Below the pieces are notes generated by a model. It had not been told where the DNA came from. It did no database searches and worked only from the letters and a program-made list of their open reading frames with translations. Positions 54,779-64,000 of a stretch of 64,000 bases of DNA are shown here, piece after piece (within the stretch, counting starts at the first letter, position 1; each line of letters begins with the position of its first letter). A program made the position numbers and the translations under genes. The DNA comes from Bacillus sp. AFS006103 (GTDB lineage: Bacteria; Bacillota; Bacilli; Bacillales; Cytobacillaceae): positions 60,396 through 124,395 of the forward strand of contig NTXX01000027.1 in NCBI GenBank assembly GCA_002559145.1, written 5' to 3'.

Positions 54779-56272
54779 TTACATTTTAATATCTTTAAGT
54801 ATACTTTTTGGATAGTAATTAGCTTCGTCTTTTTCATGCAGCGGATACCAAACTTGTGCAATAAAAGGATTCCTTTTTGCTTCCTCATCATAATTCCAAG
54901 GGGTTGGCAAGCATTCAGGACACCAATGTCCTCCTAAAAGTACAAGCGTTGGACTTGCTTCGAAATCATGGCCAAAAGTACAGCACCAGGGTAATTTGGT
55001 AGATAGGTCCCCTTTCTGCATGGTTTCGGCTAGACATTCTCCACCCCTAAACTTGGCTGCTTGCTTCATATCTTCAATATCCAGTTCTGATTTTGGTTTG
55101 GTTTCATCATAACCGTGGTTAAGTCTAATAGCTGCTTTAGAAGGTTCGACTCCTTTATACTCATTCCAGCTCGGAATCTCTTTCCACTTTTCCTTTGAAC
55201 CAAAGAAAGCAGTTATCCTGTCATTTTCAGTATTTTTAATCCAATACATCGTACCAAGTTCTTTATTGGCCACAGGCTCCATAATCAATTTTTTGATCAA
55301 ATATGAAGGGACAAATTTAGCCAATCTCATTTTAAAAGGCGCATTTTCTTTCAACTCTGCGATAAATTCATCTGCTGACCCTCTCCTAAAGTTTAGATAT
55401 CCCTCCAAGATATCGGAATCTTCATACCATTGGCCATGAAAATTCCTTGTCGCAAACCAGTTTAAATTCGTGACTTTTTTTACATCCATGCCCAATGCAC
55501 TAAAGCTTTTTTCCATAAATTCATAATTGGTCGTCCTATACTTTTCCCCTCCCCCTATGTTATAGATTCTTCTCCAAAACTCTTCTGGTACGTCTTCTTC
55601 ACATACATTCGCCAAAAGTCTGCCCGAATCACGGGCAGTAACCCATTCAAAGACACCGTTTATAGGTTCGTGGAACATAATGGGGTCCAGATTATTTAGC
55701 ATCCCACTATAAAGCACTCCAGTTTGCCGTAAAGATACCCAGTATTTCAAACCGGATTCTATTACTTCCCTCTCGGCAATCGTCTTTGTGATTGCATAGT
55801 TGTCATATATACTGATTTTAATAGGGTCACCTGTCCTTCCCCAATGAATAGGCGGATTTCGATCGCCCGTTTCCGCTACGGTTCCGATATAAACCAGTTT
55901 CATTTCATCTGGATTTGGCTGAGCTTTTATCGCTTTAATAATATTTCGGACGGCCCCTACATTTACCTGACTCGTCAATGCAGGAAGATAGTCTGCCGCT
56001 GGAGAGACTAATCCACCAACATGAAGGACATAATCAGCCCCCTCGACACCTTGAAATACATCATCATAATTTGTTAAATCTCCCCAGATGATTTTTACGC
56101 CGGGCTCTTTTTCATATGGAGACATCAAATTTTTATCTTTTTCAGTCGGTAAGACTAACGCCACAATATTAAAATGCTCTCTCCTATTAAGCAATTGTTT
56201 AAACCCTTCATACCCCATGTTCCCAGAAGCACCTGTTAAAAACACCGTCTTTTTATTCGTCATACCCTTCAC
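54779..56272 (-). CDS. NAD-dependent epimerase/dehydratase with Cys/His tail
   Basis: 497 residues. An extended-SDR Rossmann start TGASGNMGY (TGxxGxxG form) and active site Y-x3-K 'YAITKTIAE' near residue 155 define the NAD-binding enzyme. About 130 extra C-terminal residues hold 'GGECLAE', 'PWCCTFGHDFE', and 'GGHWCPECLP', a set of Cys and His that could bind zinc. That tail is not usual for sugar epimerases. It is under the same type of operator as the glycosidases, so it may act on the released sugar or aglycone. The start is a GTG at 56272 or the ATG three codons later. Confidence 0.75.
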   Translation of the reverse strand: MKGMTNKKTVFLTGASGNMGYEGFKQLLNRREHFNIVALVLPTEKDKNLMSPYEKEPGVKIIWGDLTNYDDVFQGVEGADYVLHVGGLVSPAADYLPALTSQVNVGAVRNIIKAIKAQPNPDEMKLVYIGTVAETGDRNPPIHWGRTGDPIKISIYDNYAITKTIAEREVIESGLKYWVSLRQTGVLYSGMLNNLDPIMFHEPINGVFEWVTARDSGRLLANVCEEDVPEEFWRRIYNIGGGEKYRTTNYEFMEKSFSALGMDVKKVTNLNWFATRNFHGQWYEDSDILEGYLNFRRGSADEFIAELKENAPFKMRLAKFVPSYLIKKLIMEPVANKELGTMYWIKNTENDRITAFFGSKEKWKEIPSWNEYKGVEPSKAAIRLNHGYDETKPKSELDIEDMKQAAKFRGGECLAETMQKGDLSTKLPWCCTFGHDFEASPTLVLLGGHWCPECLPTPWNYDEEAKRNPFIAQVWYPLHEKDEANYYPKSILKDIKM

Positions 56273-56327
56273 TTCTTTCTATGTTTCCTTTTTACAAAAT
56301 TCATGATAAGGTATCCCAAGGAATTTT

Positions 56328-56360
56328 TATGGTATTTTCATTTATTATTTGGTAATTTAA
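56328..56360. promoter_or_regulatory. Candidate AraC-family operator, epimerase/araC intergenic region
   Basis: GGTATTTT at 56331 and GGTAATTT at 56351, 20 bases apart, in TTTATGGTATTTTCA...ATTTGGTAATTTAA. It lies between the divergent epimerase and araC genes and may act on both. Confidence 0.6.
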
Positions 56361-56401
56361 TTAATAACTGAACATTGTATACTGAAGGGTAGGACTTCTT
56401 T

Positions 56402-57646
56402 ATGTCAAATGGTACGGACAAATTAAAAAACTTATGTAAGTTAGTTTCTGAAACCTTTGATTTATCTGTTTTTTTTGTTAAGCCAACTGGAGAAATTAAC
56501 TTTGAAATCATTGATAATTCCGTGTTAAATCCGTTATATAAAAATGAAAAGAAAAATCTATTTACCTTATTGAACTTTGAGCCAGAGAAACAATACAGTT
56601 ACCCGGTCTTAAGAAAGACTTATTTTTATGAGAATTATATTTTAATAAGCGTTGTACACAATGATTTGTATGAAGGTACGGTGATTATAGGTCCTTCTCT
56701 TCCCTACGTTTTATTCGAACAGAAAATCAATGGGTTGATCAATGACTTCCATGTTTTTGCTCAACGGGAACAGGTAGTCCATTACTATCATTCCACGCCT
56801 GTTATACCGAATGAGAAGCTAATAAAAGTAAGTGTGATGGCGTTTTACCTAATCACCCAAACTCTGATTTCTGCTGAAACGGTAACGAAGCAAAACTTAA
56901 ACCGTGAACAACTAGGGGAAAATTTGAATCATAAACTCTTCACGAACACAACTAAAAGGGAACAGCCCGCAGCGGTCCACCACGACCCTTTACTAGAGAA
57001 AAAGCTATTATCGATTATCAAAGAAGGACGAGTAGAAGAGTTAAAAAGTTTTACTCAAATGGAAGAAGAAAGTACGGGGGTTTTGTCAAAGTCCAGTTAT
57101 ATCCGCTCAAAGAAAAACGTGACCATCGCAGGAGTTACCTTAGCTACTAGAGCTTCAATTGAAGGAGGTCTCCACCCGGAAATGGCATTTTCTTTAAGTG
57201 ATAGTTACATTCAGCGTCTGGAGGACTTAAAAACGATTAAGGACATTGACCACTTAGCAGGGGAAGCCTTCTTTACCTTTACAGAAAAAGTTCGTCAGGT
57301 AAAAGAGGACCGATTTTCTATTACGATTACTAATTGTAAAAATTATATTTACAACACCCGGTATGAAAAAATCACCCATGATGATGTCGCAAACCATGCA
57401 GAGTTAAGTCACAGCTACTTATCCATACTGTTTAAAAAGGAAGTTGGCATTTCTGTTAGCGACTATATTCAACAAGTGAAAATAGATGAGGCTAAAAATT
57501 TGATTGAATATACCAATACACCTCTTTCGGAAATAGGTTCGTTATTAAACTTCTCTGACCAGAGCTACTTTACGAAGGTTTTCAAAAGACATACAGGGAT
57601 CACGCCAAAACAATACAAAGAAAAATATCATCTCATAGACCAATAA
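56402..57646 (+). CDS. AraC/YesN-family transcriptional regulator
   Basis: 414 residues. The last 105 form the two-HTH AraC domain ('HDDVANHAELSHSYLSILFK' and 'EIGSLLNFSDQSYFTKVFKRHTGITP'). The N-terminal part is a cytoplasmic sensor-like region without membrane helices. It is the only + strand gene of the carbohydrate locus and is divergent from the epimerase gene. It probably activates the rhamnosidase/transporter, epimerase and GH3 promoters by binding the 20-bp-spaced repeats, with a rhamnoside or its product as inducer; the inducer is unknown. Confidence 0.85.
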   Translation: MSNGTDKLKNLCKLVSETFDLSVFFVKPTGEINFEIIDNSVLNPLYKNEKKNLFTLLNFEPEKQYSYPVLRKTYFYENYILISVVHNDLYEGTVIIGPSLPYVLFEQKINGLINDFHVFAQREQVVHYYHSTPVIPNEKLIKVSVMAFYLITQTLISAETVTKQNLNREQLGENLNHKLFTNTTKREQPAAVHHDPLLEKKLLSIIKEGRVEELKSFTQMEEESTGVLSKSSYIRSKKNVTIAGVTLATRASIEGGLHPEMAFSLSDSYIQRLEDLKTIKDIDHLAGEAFFTFTEKVRQVKEDRFSITITNCKNYIYNTRYEKITHDDVANHAELSHSYLSILFKKEVGISVSDYIQQVKIDEAKNLIEYTNTPLSEIGSLLNFSDQSYFTKVFKRHTGITPKQYKEKYHLIDQ

Positions 57647-57668
57647 CCCGACAGATTTTTCTGCCGGG
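57647..57668. terminator. Shared terminator of araC and GH3 genes
   Basis: CCCG-A-CAG/CTG-C-CGGG hairpin between the convergent stops. Fits bidirectional termination although the T run is short. Confidence 0.6.
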
Positions 57669-57689
57669 CTATTCCTAACATTGTTCATT

Positions 57690-59939
57690 TTAATTATTTA
57701 CAGCTTGTAGGATCCCTTTCAGCATTTCTTCCGTAAATAGTCCATTGCTCATCACAGCTGCGTTATGAAGAGTGGTACCCATGATCATTTCCTGCATTCC
57801 TGCGCCTAAACTGCTTTCCCCGTCGAATTGTGCCTGACCCATCGCTTTCATCATTTCTGCTCCAACAGGATGTTCCATTAACTCACCAAAAGTGGAATTC
57901 CGGGTTAGTAATTTTTTTATGGTCACAGTAGACTCTACGTCAACTGTATCACGAAGAAGAATATTTCTAGATGATGTTCCAACCAAGAGGTCAAAGGTCC
58001 CGGTTTCAACGTGCCATTCCTTCAACTTCACATTGTAATAGGCAAATGCACGTTTACCTAATTCAAATGTAACGGTCTTTTCTTCACCAGGCTGAAGAGA
58101 AACTTTTTCAAATCCCTTCAGTTCCTTTTCTGGACGTGAAATTGTGCTCTCTACATCTCTTACATAAAGCTGCACCACTTCTTTTCCTGTCATACTACCA
58201 GTATTTTTAATCTTGACCGTAACTGTAATGGTTTCATCGTCTTTGATTTGTTTCTTATCCACTTGTAAATCACTATATTCAAAGCTTGTATAACTCAACC
58301 CATAACCAAAAGGAAATAATGGTTCCACATCTCTGGTATCATAGTGTCTATAGCCTACAAATATCCCTTCCCGATACTCTACTGTCTCTCCATCTCCAGG
58401 GAAATTCAAATAAGAAGGATTATGAATAAGCTTCTTTGGGAACGTCTCTGCAAGCTTCCCGCTTGGGCTGGTATGTCCGAACAGTAAATCAGCAATGGCT
58501 CCACCCAATGCTTGACCACCAAGATACCCTTCCAATACACCTTTCACCCTATCCAGCCACGGCATTTCAATCGGTGCACCGTTACTTAACACCACAATTA
58601 CATTGTTTTGTACTTCTGCTACAGCTTCAATTAATATCTTATGGTTATCAGGGATACTAAGATGCTTGCGGTCAAATCCTTCCGATTCATAGCGTTCCGG
58701 AAGCCCAGCAAATATAACGGCGACTTTTGCCTGCTTTGCAGCTTCAACTGCTTCCTCTATTAAAATTTCATTTACTTCATCACTTTCCAACGCATATCCA
58801 TTCGCAAAAAAGAGAGTTGTTTTATCTCCCGCCACTTTCGCAAGTTCTTCGTAGATACTATCAAGCTTTGTCGGATTGATATGAGAGCTTCCTCCACCTT
58901 GATATCTTGGATTCTTTGCAAACGCACCAATGACGGCAATGGATTCTACTTCATTAATCGGTAAAATATTGTCTTCATTTTTCAGCAGAACCATGCTTTC
59001 CCTAGCTGCTTCCCTTGCCAAAGCATGATGTACCTCCTTGCTATAAACAGCATTTTCCTGTTTATTCTCAACTGCTTTGAAAATTATCTTTAAAAGCCTT
59101 TCTACAGCTTGGTCAAGTACATCTTCAGAGATTCTACCTTCTTTGACTGCCTCGATAATCTTGTTATCTCCAATTCCGCCGCTAGAAGGCATTTCGAGGT
59201 CAAGACCCGCTGCAAGTCCGAAGTCCCTTTCATTGATCCCTCCCCAGTCTGTAACAACTAAACCATCAAACCCCCACTCTTCCTTTAACACTTCTGTAAG
59301 TAGCTTCTTGTTCTCGGAACAGTAATCTCCATTTACCTTGTTATATGCTGCCATTACGGTCCATGGTTGCCCCTCTTTAACTGCCTCTTCAAAACTAGCT
59401 AAATAGATTTCTCTTAATGTCCGTTCATCGACTACTGCATCAATGGACATCCTTTTATACTCTTGATTGTTCACCGCAAAATGTTTTAGGGAAGTGCCGA
59501 CACCCTGGCTTTGAACACCTTTTATAAATTGGGCAGATAGTTTACTTGAGAGAAAAGGGTCTTCTGAAAAATATTCGAAGTTCCTTCCACATAATGGAGA
59601 TCTCTTAATATTGGCTCCTGGCCCAAGAACAATGGCCACGTTTTCTGCCTGACACTCTTCACCAATGGCACCACCCACTTTATTCACCAAATCCTTATCC
59701 CACGAACAGGCGAGACCTGCTGCGGAAGGAAAACAGGTGGAAGGAACACTTTTATTTATTCCAAGGTGGTCTGTATCTCCTGCTTGTTTTCTAAGCCCAT
59801 GAGGTCCATCGGTCATCATAATGGAAGGAATACCTAACCTTTCAATAGCCTTCGTATTCCAAAAATCTAAACCTGAACAAAGGATAGCCTTTTCTTCTAA
59901 AGTCATTTCGTTAATTAGTTCTTTGATATTTCTGCTCAT
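57690..59939 (-). CDS. Beta-glucosidase, GH3
   Basis: About 749 residues, cytoplasmic. GH3 barrel with 'KHFAVNNQE' and the catalytic nucleophile Asp in 'GLVVTDWGG', then the C-terminal sandwich ('[12 protein letters not shown]') and a fibronectin-III-like domain ('[20 protein letters not shown]', 'GKEVVQLYV'). The final 75 residues are a helical appendage ('[16 protein letters not shown]', '[12 protein letters not shown]') like that of the GH78 enzyme. The ATG at 59939 has an AGGAGG site eight bases before it; the frame opens two codons earlier. It should hydrolyse beta-glucosides left after rhamnose removal. A cre-like site and the shared operator lie upstream. Confidence 0.93.
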   Translation of the reverse strand: MSRNIKELINEMTLEEKAILCSGLDFWNTKAIERLGIPSIMMTDGPHGLRKQAGDTDHLGINKSVPSTCFPSAAGLACSWDKDLVNKVGGAIGEECQAENVAIVLGPGANIKRSPLCGRNFEYFSEDPFLSSKLSAQFIKGVQSQGVGTSLKHFAVNNQEYKRMSIDAVVDERTLREIYLASFEEAVKEGQPWTVMAAYNKVNGDYCSENKKLLTEVLKEEWGFDGLVVTDWGGINERDFGLAAGLDLEMPSSGGIGDNKIIEAVKEGRISEDVLDQAVERLLKIIFKAVENKQENAVYSKEVHHALAREAARESMVLLKNEDNILPINEVESIAVIGAFAKNPRYQGGGSSHINPTKLDSIYEELAKVAGDKTTLFFANGYALESDEVNEILIEEAVEAAKQAKVAVIFAGLPERYESEGFDRKHLSIPDNHKILIEAVAEVQNNVIVVLSNGAPIEMPWLDRVKGVLEGYLGGQALGGAIADLLFGHTSPSGKLAETFPKKLIHNPSYLNFPGDGETVEYREGIFVGYRHYDTRDVEPLFPFGYGLSYTSFEYSDLQVDKKQIKDDETITVTVKIKNTGSMTGKEVVQLYVRDVESTISRPEKELKGFEKVSLQPGEEKTVTFELGKRAFAYYNVKLKEWHVETGTFDLLVGTSSRNILLRDTVDVESTVTIKKLLTRNSTFGELMEHPVGAEMMKAMGQAQFDGESSLGAGMQEMIMGTTLHNAAVMSNGLFTEEMLKGILQAVNN

Positions 59940-59970
59940 CCACACTTCCTCCTCAGTTATTACTAGTAAA

Positions 59971-59984
59971 TGACACCGCTTACT
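59971..59984 (-). promoter_or_regulatory. cre-like CcpA site upstream of the GH3 gene
   Basis: Minus-strand AGTAAGCGGTGTCA matches the cre consensus at 13 of 14 positions, 32 bases before the start. Suggests carbon catabolite repression. Confidence 0.6.
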
Positions 59985-60014
59985 ACTTAATATTAAATTA
60001 GTAAAAAGACTTTT

Positions 60015-60047
60015 TATGGTGTGTTCATTTTATTTTTAGTAATATCA
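60015..60047 (-). promoter_or_regulatory. Candidate AraC-family operator, GH3 promoter
   Basis: TTATGGTGTGTTC...TTTTTAGTAATATCA: the GGT and AGT cores at 60018 and 60038 are 20 bases apart and align with the operators before the rhamnosidase and epimerase genes. Confidence 0.55.
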
Positions 60048-60139
60048 TTTATTCGATAAAAATAAATGGTGATCTCAGGGCAGGAAATAAAAAACGAGCC
60101 AGTCCCGCGGTAGCGTATTTTCTGTCTCACATCATAATA

Positions 60140-60907
60140 TTAATTGAAAATATCCCTTTTAATAAACATCGAACTAGCAAACCTCCACATGATCTTCGGT
60201 TTTGTCAACCATTGAATTTTTGCATCATTGTTTTGATTTTCAAGGACTTTCTCCACAAGGAACTTCGTTACCGGTTCAACCTTATCGCCCAAGATGTTGA
60301 AAATTTTCCGGTTCTGTTCATCGAGCGATTTCCTTAGAAAATCTGTTGCGACCATACCGGGACTTAGCGTGCCAACTTTGATATTTGTCTGCTTAGCTTC
60401 AATTGCCAACGAGCGGGTAAAATAGCTGACGGCACTTTTTGATGTTCCATATAGAGTCATCTTTTCGCGCATCATTCCATTGCTGCCGAAGCCCTCCATG
60501 TTAAGGATTTGGCCGTAGCCTTGTTTTAACATCTGATTGAAAGCCACATGGCAGCCATTCATTACACCTTTAAGATTGGTGTGAACTACCCTATCGTACG
60601 CCTCTTCGTCTAGCTCCCAAAAGTATTTCCGCTCTTGGTCAATTCCTGCATTATTGATCCAAATGTCAACCGTACCAAACTGCTTTTCAGCGTACTTCCA
60701 TAATTGTTCCACTTCGTCTCGTTTATGTACTGCCGCCATAACGCCCTCTACACTATCAGGATACATTTCTCTTAAACTTTGCAATGCGGTATCCACACTT
60801 TCCTGTGATTGTCCGTTGATCATGACCCTGCAACCTGCCCGTAAAAATTCCCGGGCCAATCCATAACCAATTCCTCTTGTACTCCCGGTAATGACAATAT
60901 GCTTCAT
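60140..60907 (-). CDS. Short-chain dehydrogenase/reductase
   Basis: 255 residues, classical SDR: TGSTRGIG at 8-15, NNAG near 88, and the Y-x3-K in 'YGTSKSA'. The expected Ser ahead of the Tyr is replaced by a Gly-rich stretch ('EGFGSNG'). The C-terminal 35 residues are longer than the core fold. Substrate not predictable. It stands upstream of the GH3 gene in the same direction with a 195-base gap, so membership in the carbohydrate locus is only positional. Confidence 0.8.
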   Translation of the reverse strand: MKHIVITGSTRGIGYGLAREFLRAGCRVMINGQSQESVDTALQSLREMYPDSVEGVMAAVHKRDEVEQLWKYAEKQFGTVDIWINNAGIDQERKYFWELDEEAYDRVVHTNLKGVMNGCHVAFNQMLKQGYGQILNMEGFGSNGMMREKMTLYGTSKSAVSYFTRSLAIEAKQTNIKVGTLSPGMVATDFLRKSLDEQNRKIFNILGDKVEPVTKFLVEKVLENQNNDAKIQWLTKPKIMWRFASSMFIKRDIFN

Positions 60908-63632
<2,725 letters not shown>

Positions 63633-63677
63633 GTGATAGGCTCTATTATGTTGATTTGGCGAAGGTATAAGAATTCA

Positions 63678-63862
63678 TAGGCGGAGAATTTCCGGCTAAT
63701 TATATAGACGAGGGTATGGAAGCAATAATAAGCGAAAATATTCCGACTAACAGCTCTATATAAGACAAAACCCAACGATTTCGATCATATAAGCGGAAAA
63801 ACTCCCCTTATTTTTAAGGAAATAGTGGTATTTCCCAATTTAGTCGGAACTTCTCCGCTTAA
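63678..63862. repeat. Cluster of GCGGA-type repeats
   Basis: Three direct copies of a motif like ATAAGCGGAAAAATTCCGACTAA (63678, 63728, 63788), plus one inverted copy (63839), lie between katG and the IS end. The first and last face each other like a long inverted repeat. They resemble the intergenic repeat sequences of Bacillaceae genomes; no function is evident. Confidence 0.5.
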
Positions 63863-63923
63863 TTAAGGAAATCAATATTCAGTTAATACAGATCCACCTT
63901 ATAAGAAGAAACCGCCGTTGATT

Positions 63924-63950
63924 TGATCTGAACCCAAAAAGTTAGACACG
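63924..63950 (-). repeat. Terminal inverted repeat of an IS3-family element
   Basis: TGATCTGAACCCAAAAAGTT resembles the ends of IS150-group IS3 elements and sits just outside the transposase end. The other end lies beyond the window. Confidence 0.6.
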
Positions 63951-63955
63951 AAAAT

Positions 63956-64000
63956 TTAGGCAGCTATCTGGGCATGAGTTCGGTATTGAACCGGACTCAT
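63956..64000 (-). CDS. IS3-family transposase, C-terminal end (cut by the window)
   Basis: Fifteen codons on the minus strand read MSPVQYRTHAQIAA and stop. 'MSPVQYRT' is the typical end of the integrase domain of IS150-group orfB transposases. The rest of the element is off the right edge. Confidence 0.75.
   Translation of the reverse strand: MSPVQYRTHAQIAA

Overview
The window looks like chromosomal DNA from a Bacillus-type firmicute (family Bacillaceae). It is AT-rich, with AGGAGG-type ribosome sites, PerR-like and CcpA-like operator sequences, poly-T terminators and a two-component/ABC layout typical of that family. I could not fix the genus. Nearly all genes lie on the minus strand.

Region 1 (1-10 kb) is an accessory cluster. 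It holds a HEPN-domain protein, a + strand tyrosine-integrase remnant, a frameshifted JAB/JAMM peptidase, a PD-(D/E)XK-like protein with an altered active site, a DUF1643 protein and a GIY-YIG protein. After these comes an unassigned cassette (6.1-10.2 kb): an XRE regulator, small membrane proteins, a 312-residue helical protein, a 573-residue membrane protein with an HNH-like DH...N motif, a 23-residue hydrophobic peptide, and a protein of short 'QMxxIxxGLE' repeats. I recognise no described defence system in this cassette, and it is the best candidate here for something new.

Region 2 (10.4-18.2 kb) is a complete Wadjet-type anti-plasmid operon, jetD-jetA-jetB-jetC. Region 3 (18.7-34.5 kb) is a DISARM-like/type III restriction hybrid in one direction: drmA (broken), drmB, a PLD-like/SNF2 helicase, a DUF4391 protein, two paralogous Mod methyltransferases with different central recognition domains, one Res subunit, and a PC4/YdbC-like ssDNA-binding protein. 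Region 4 (34.6-43 kb) has a TIGR04540-like protein, a very large SF1 helicase with a Vsr-like nuclease domain split by one in-frame TGA, a GmrSD-like DUF262/DUF1524 protein and a small HTH-like protein. Several island genes are interrupted (drmA, JAB, a membrane gene, the helicase), mostly by single-base changes in T or A runs, so either decay or residual read error must be considered.

Region 5 (43-50 kb) returns to housekeeping or accessory content: an orphan VbhA-like antitoxin, a DUF1801 protein, and an envelope-type operon (response regulator, histidine kinase, secreted protein, ABC ATPase, ABC-2 permease). A 3'-tRNA-like fragment with CCA lies at 49.86 kb and a diverged 200-bp duplication lies near it.

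Region 6 (50.3-60.9 kb) is a carbohydrate locus for a rhamnosylated glucoside: a GPH-type transporter, a GH78 rhamnosidase, an epimerase with a Cys/His-rich tail, a divergent AraC regulator, a GH3 beta-glucosidase and an SDR. Three promoters share a 20-bp-spaced direct repeat that is probably the AraC-family operator, and two also carry cre-like sites. Region 7 (61-64 kb) holds katG behind two near-perfect PerR boxes, and an IS3-family element enters at the right edge.
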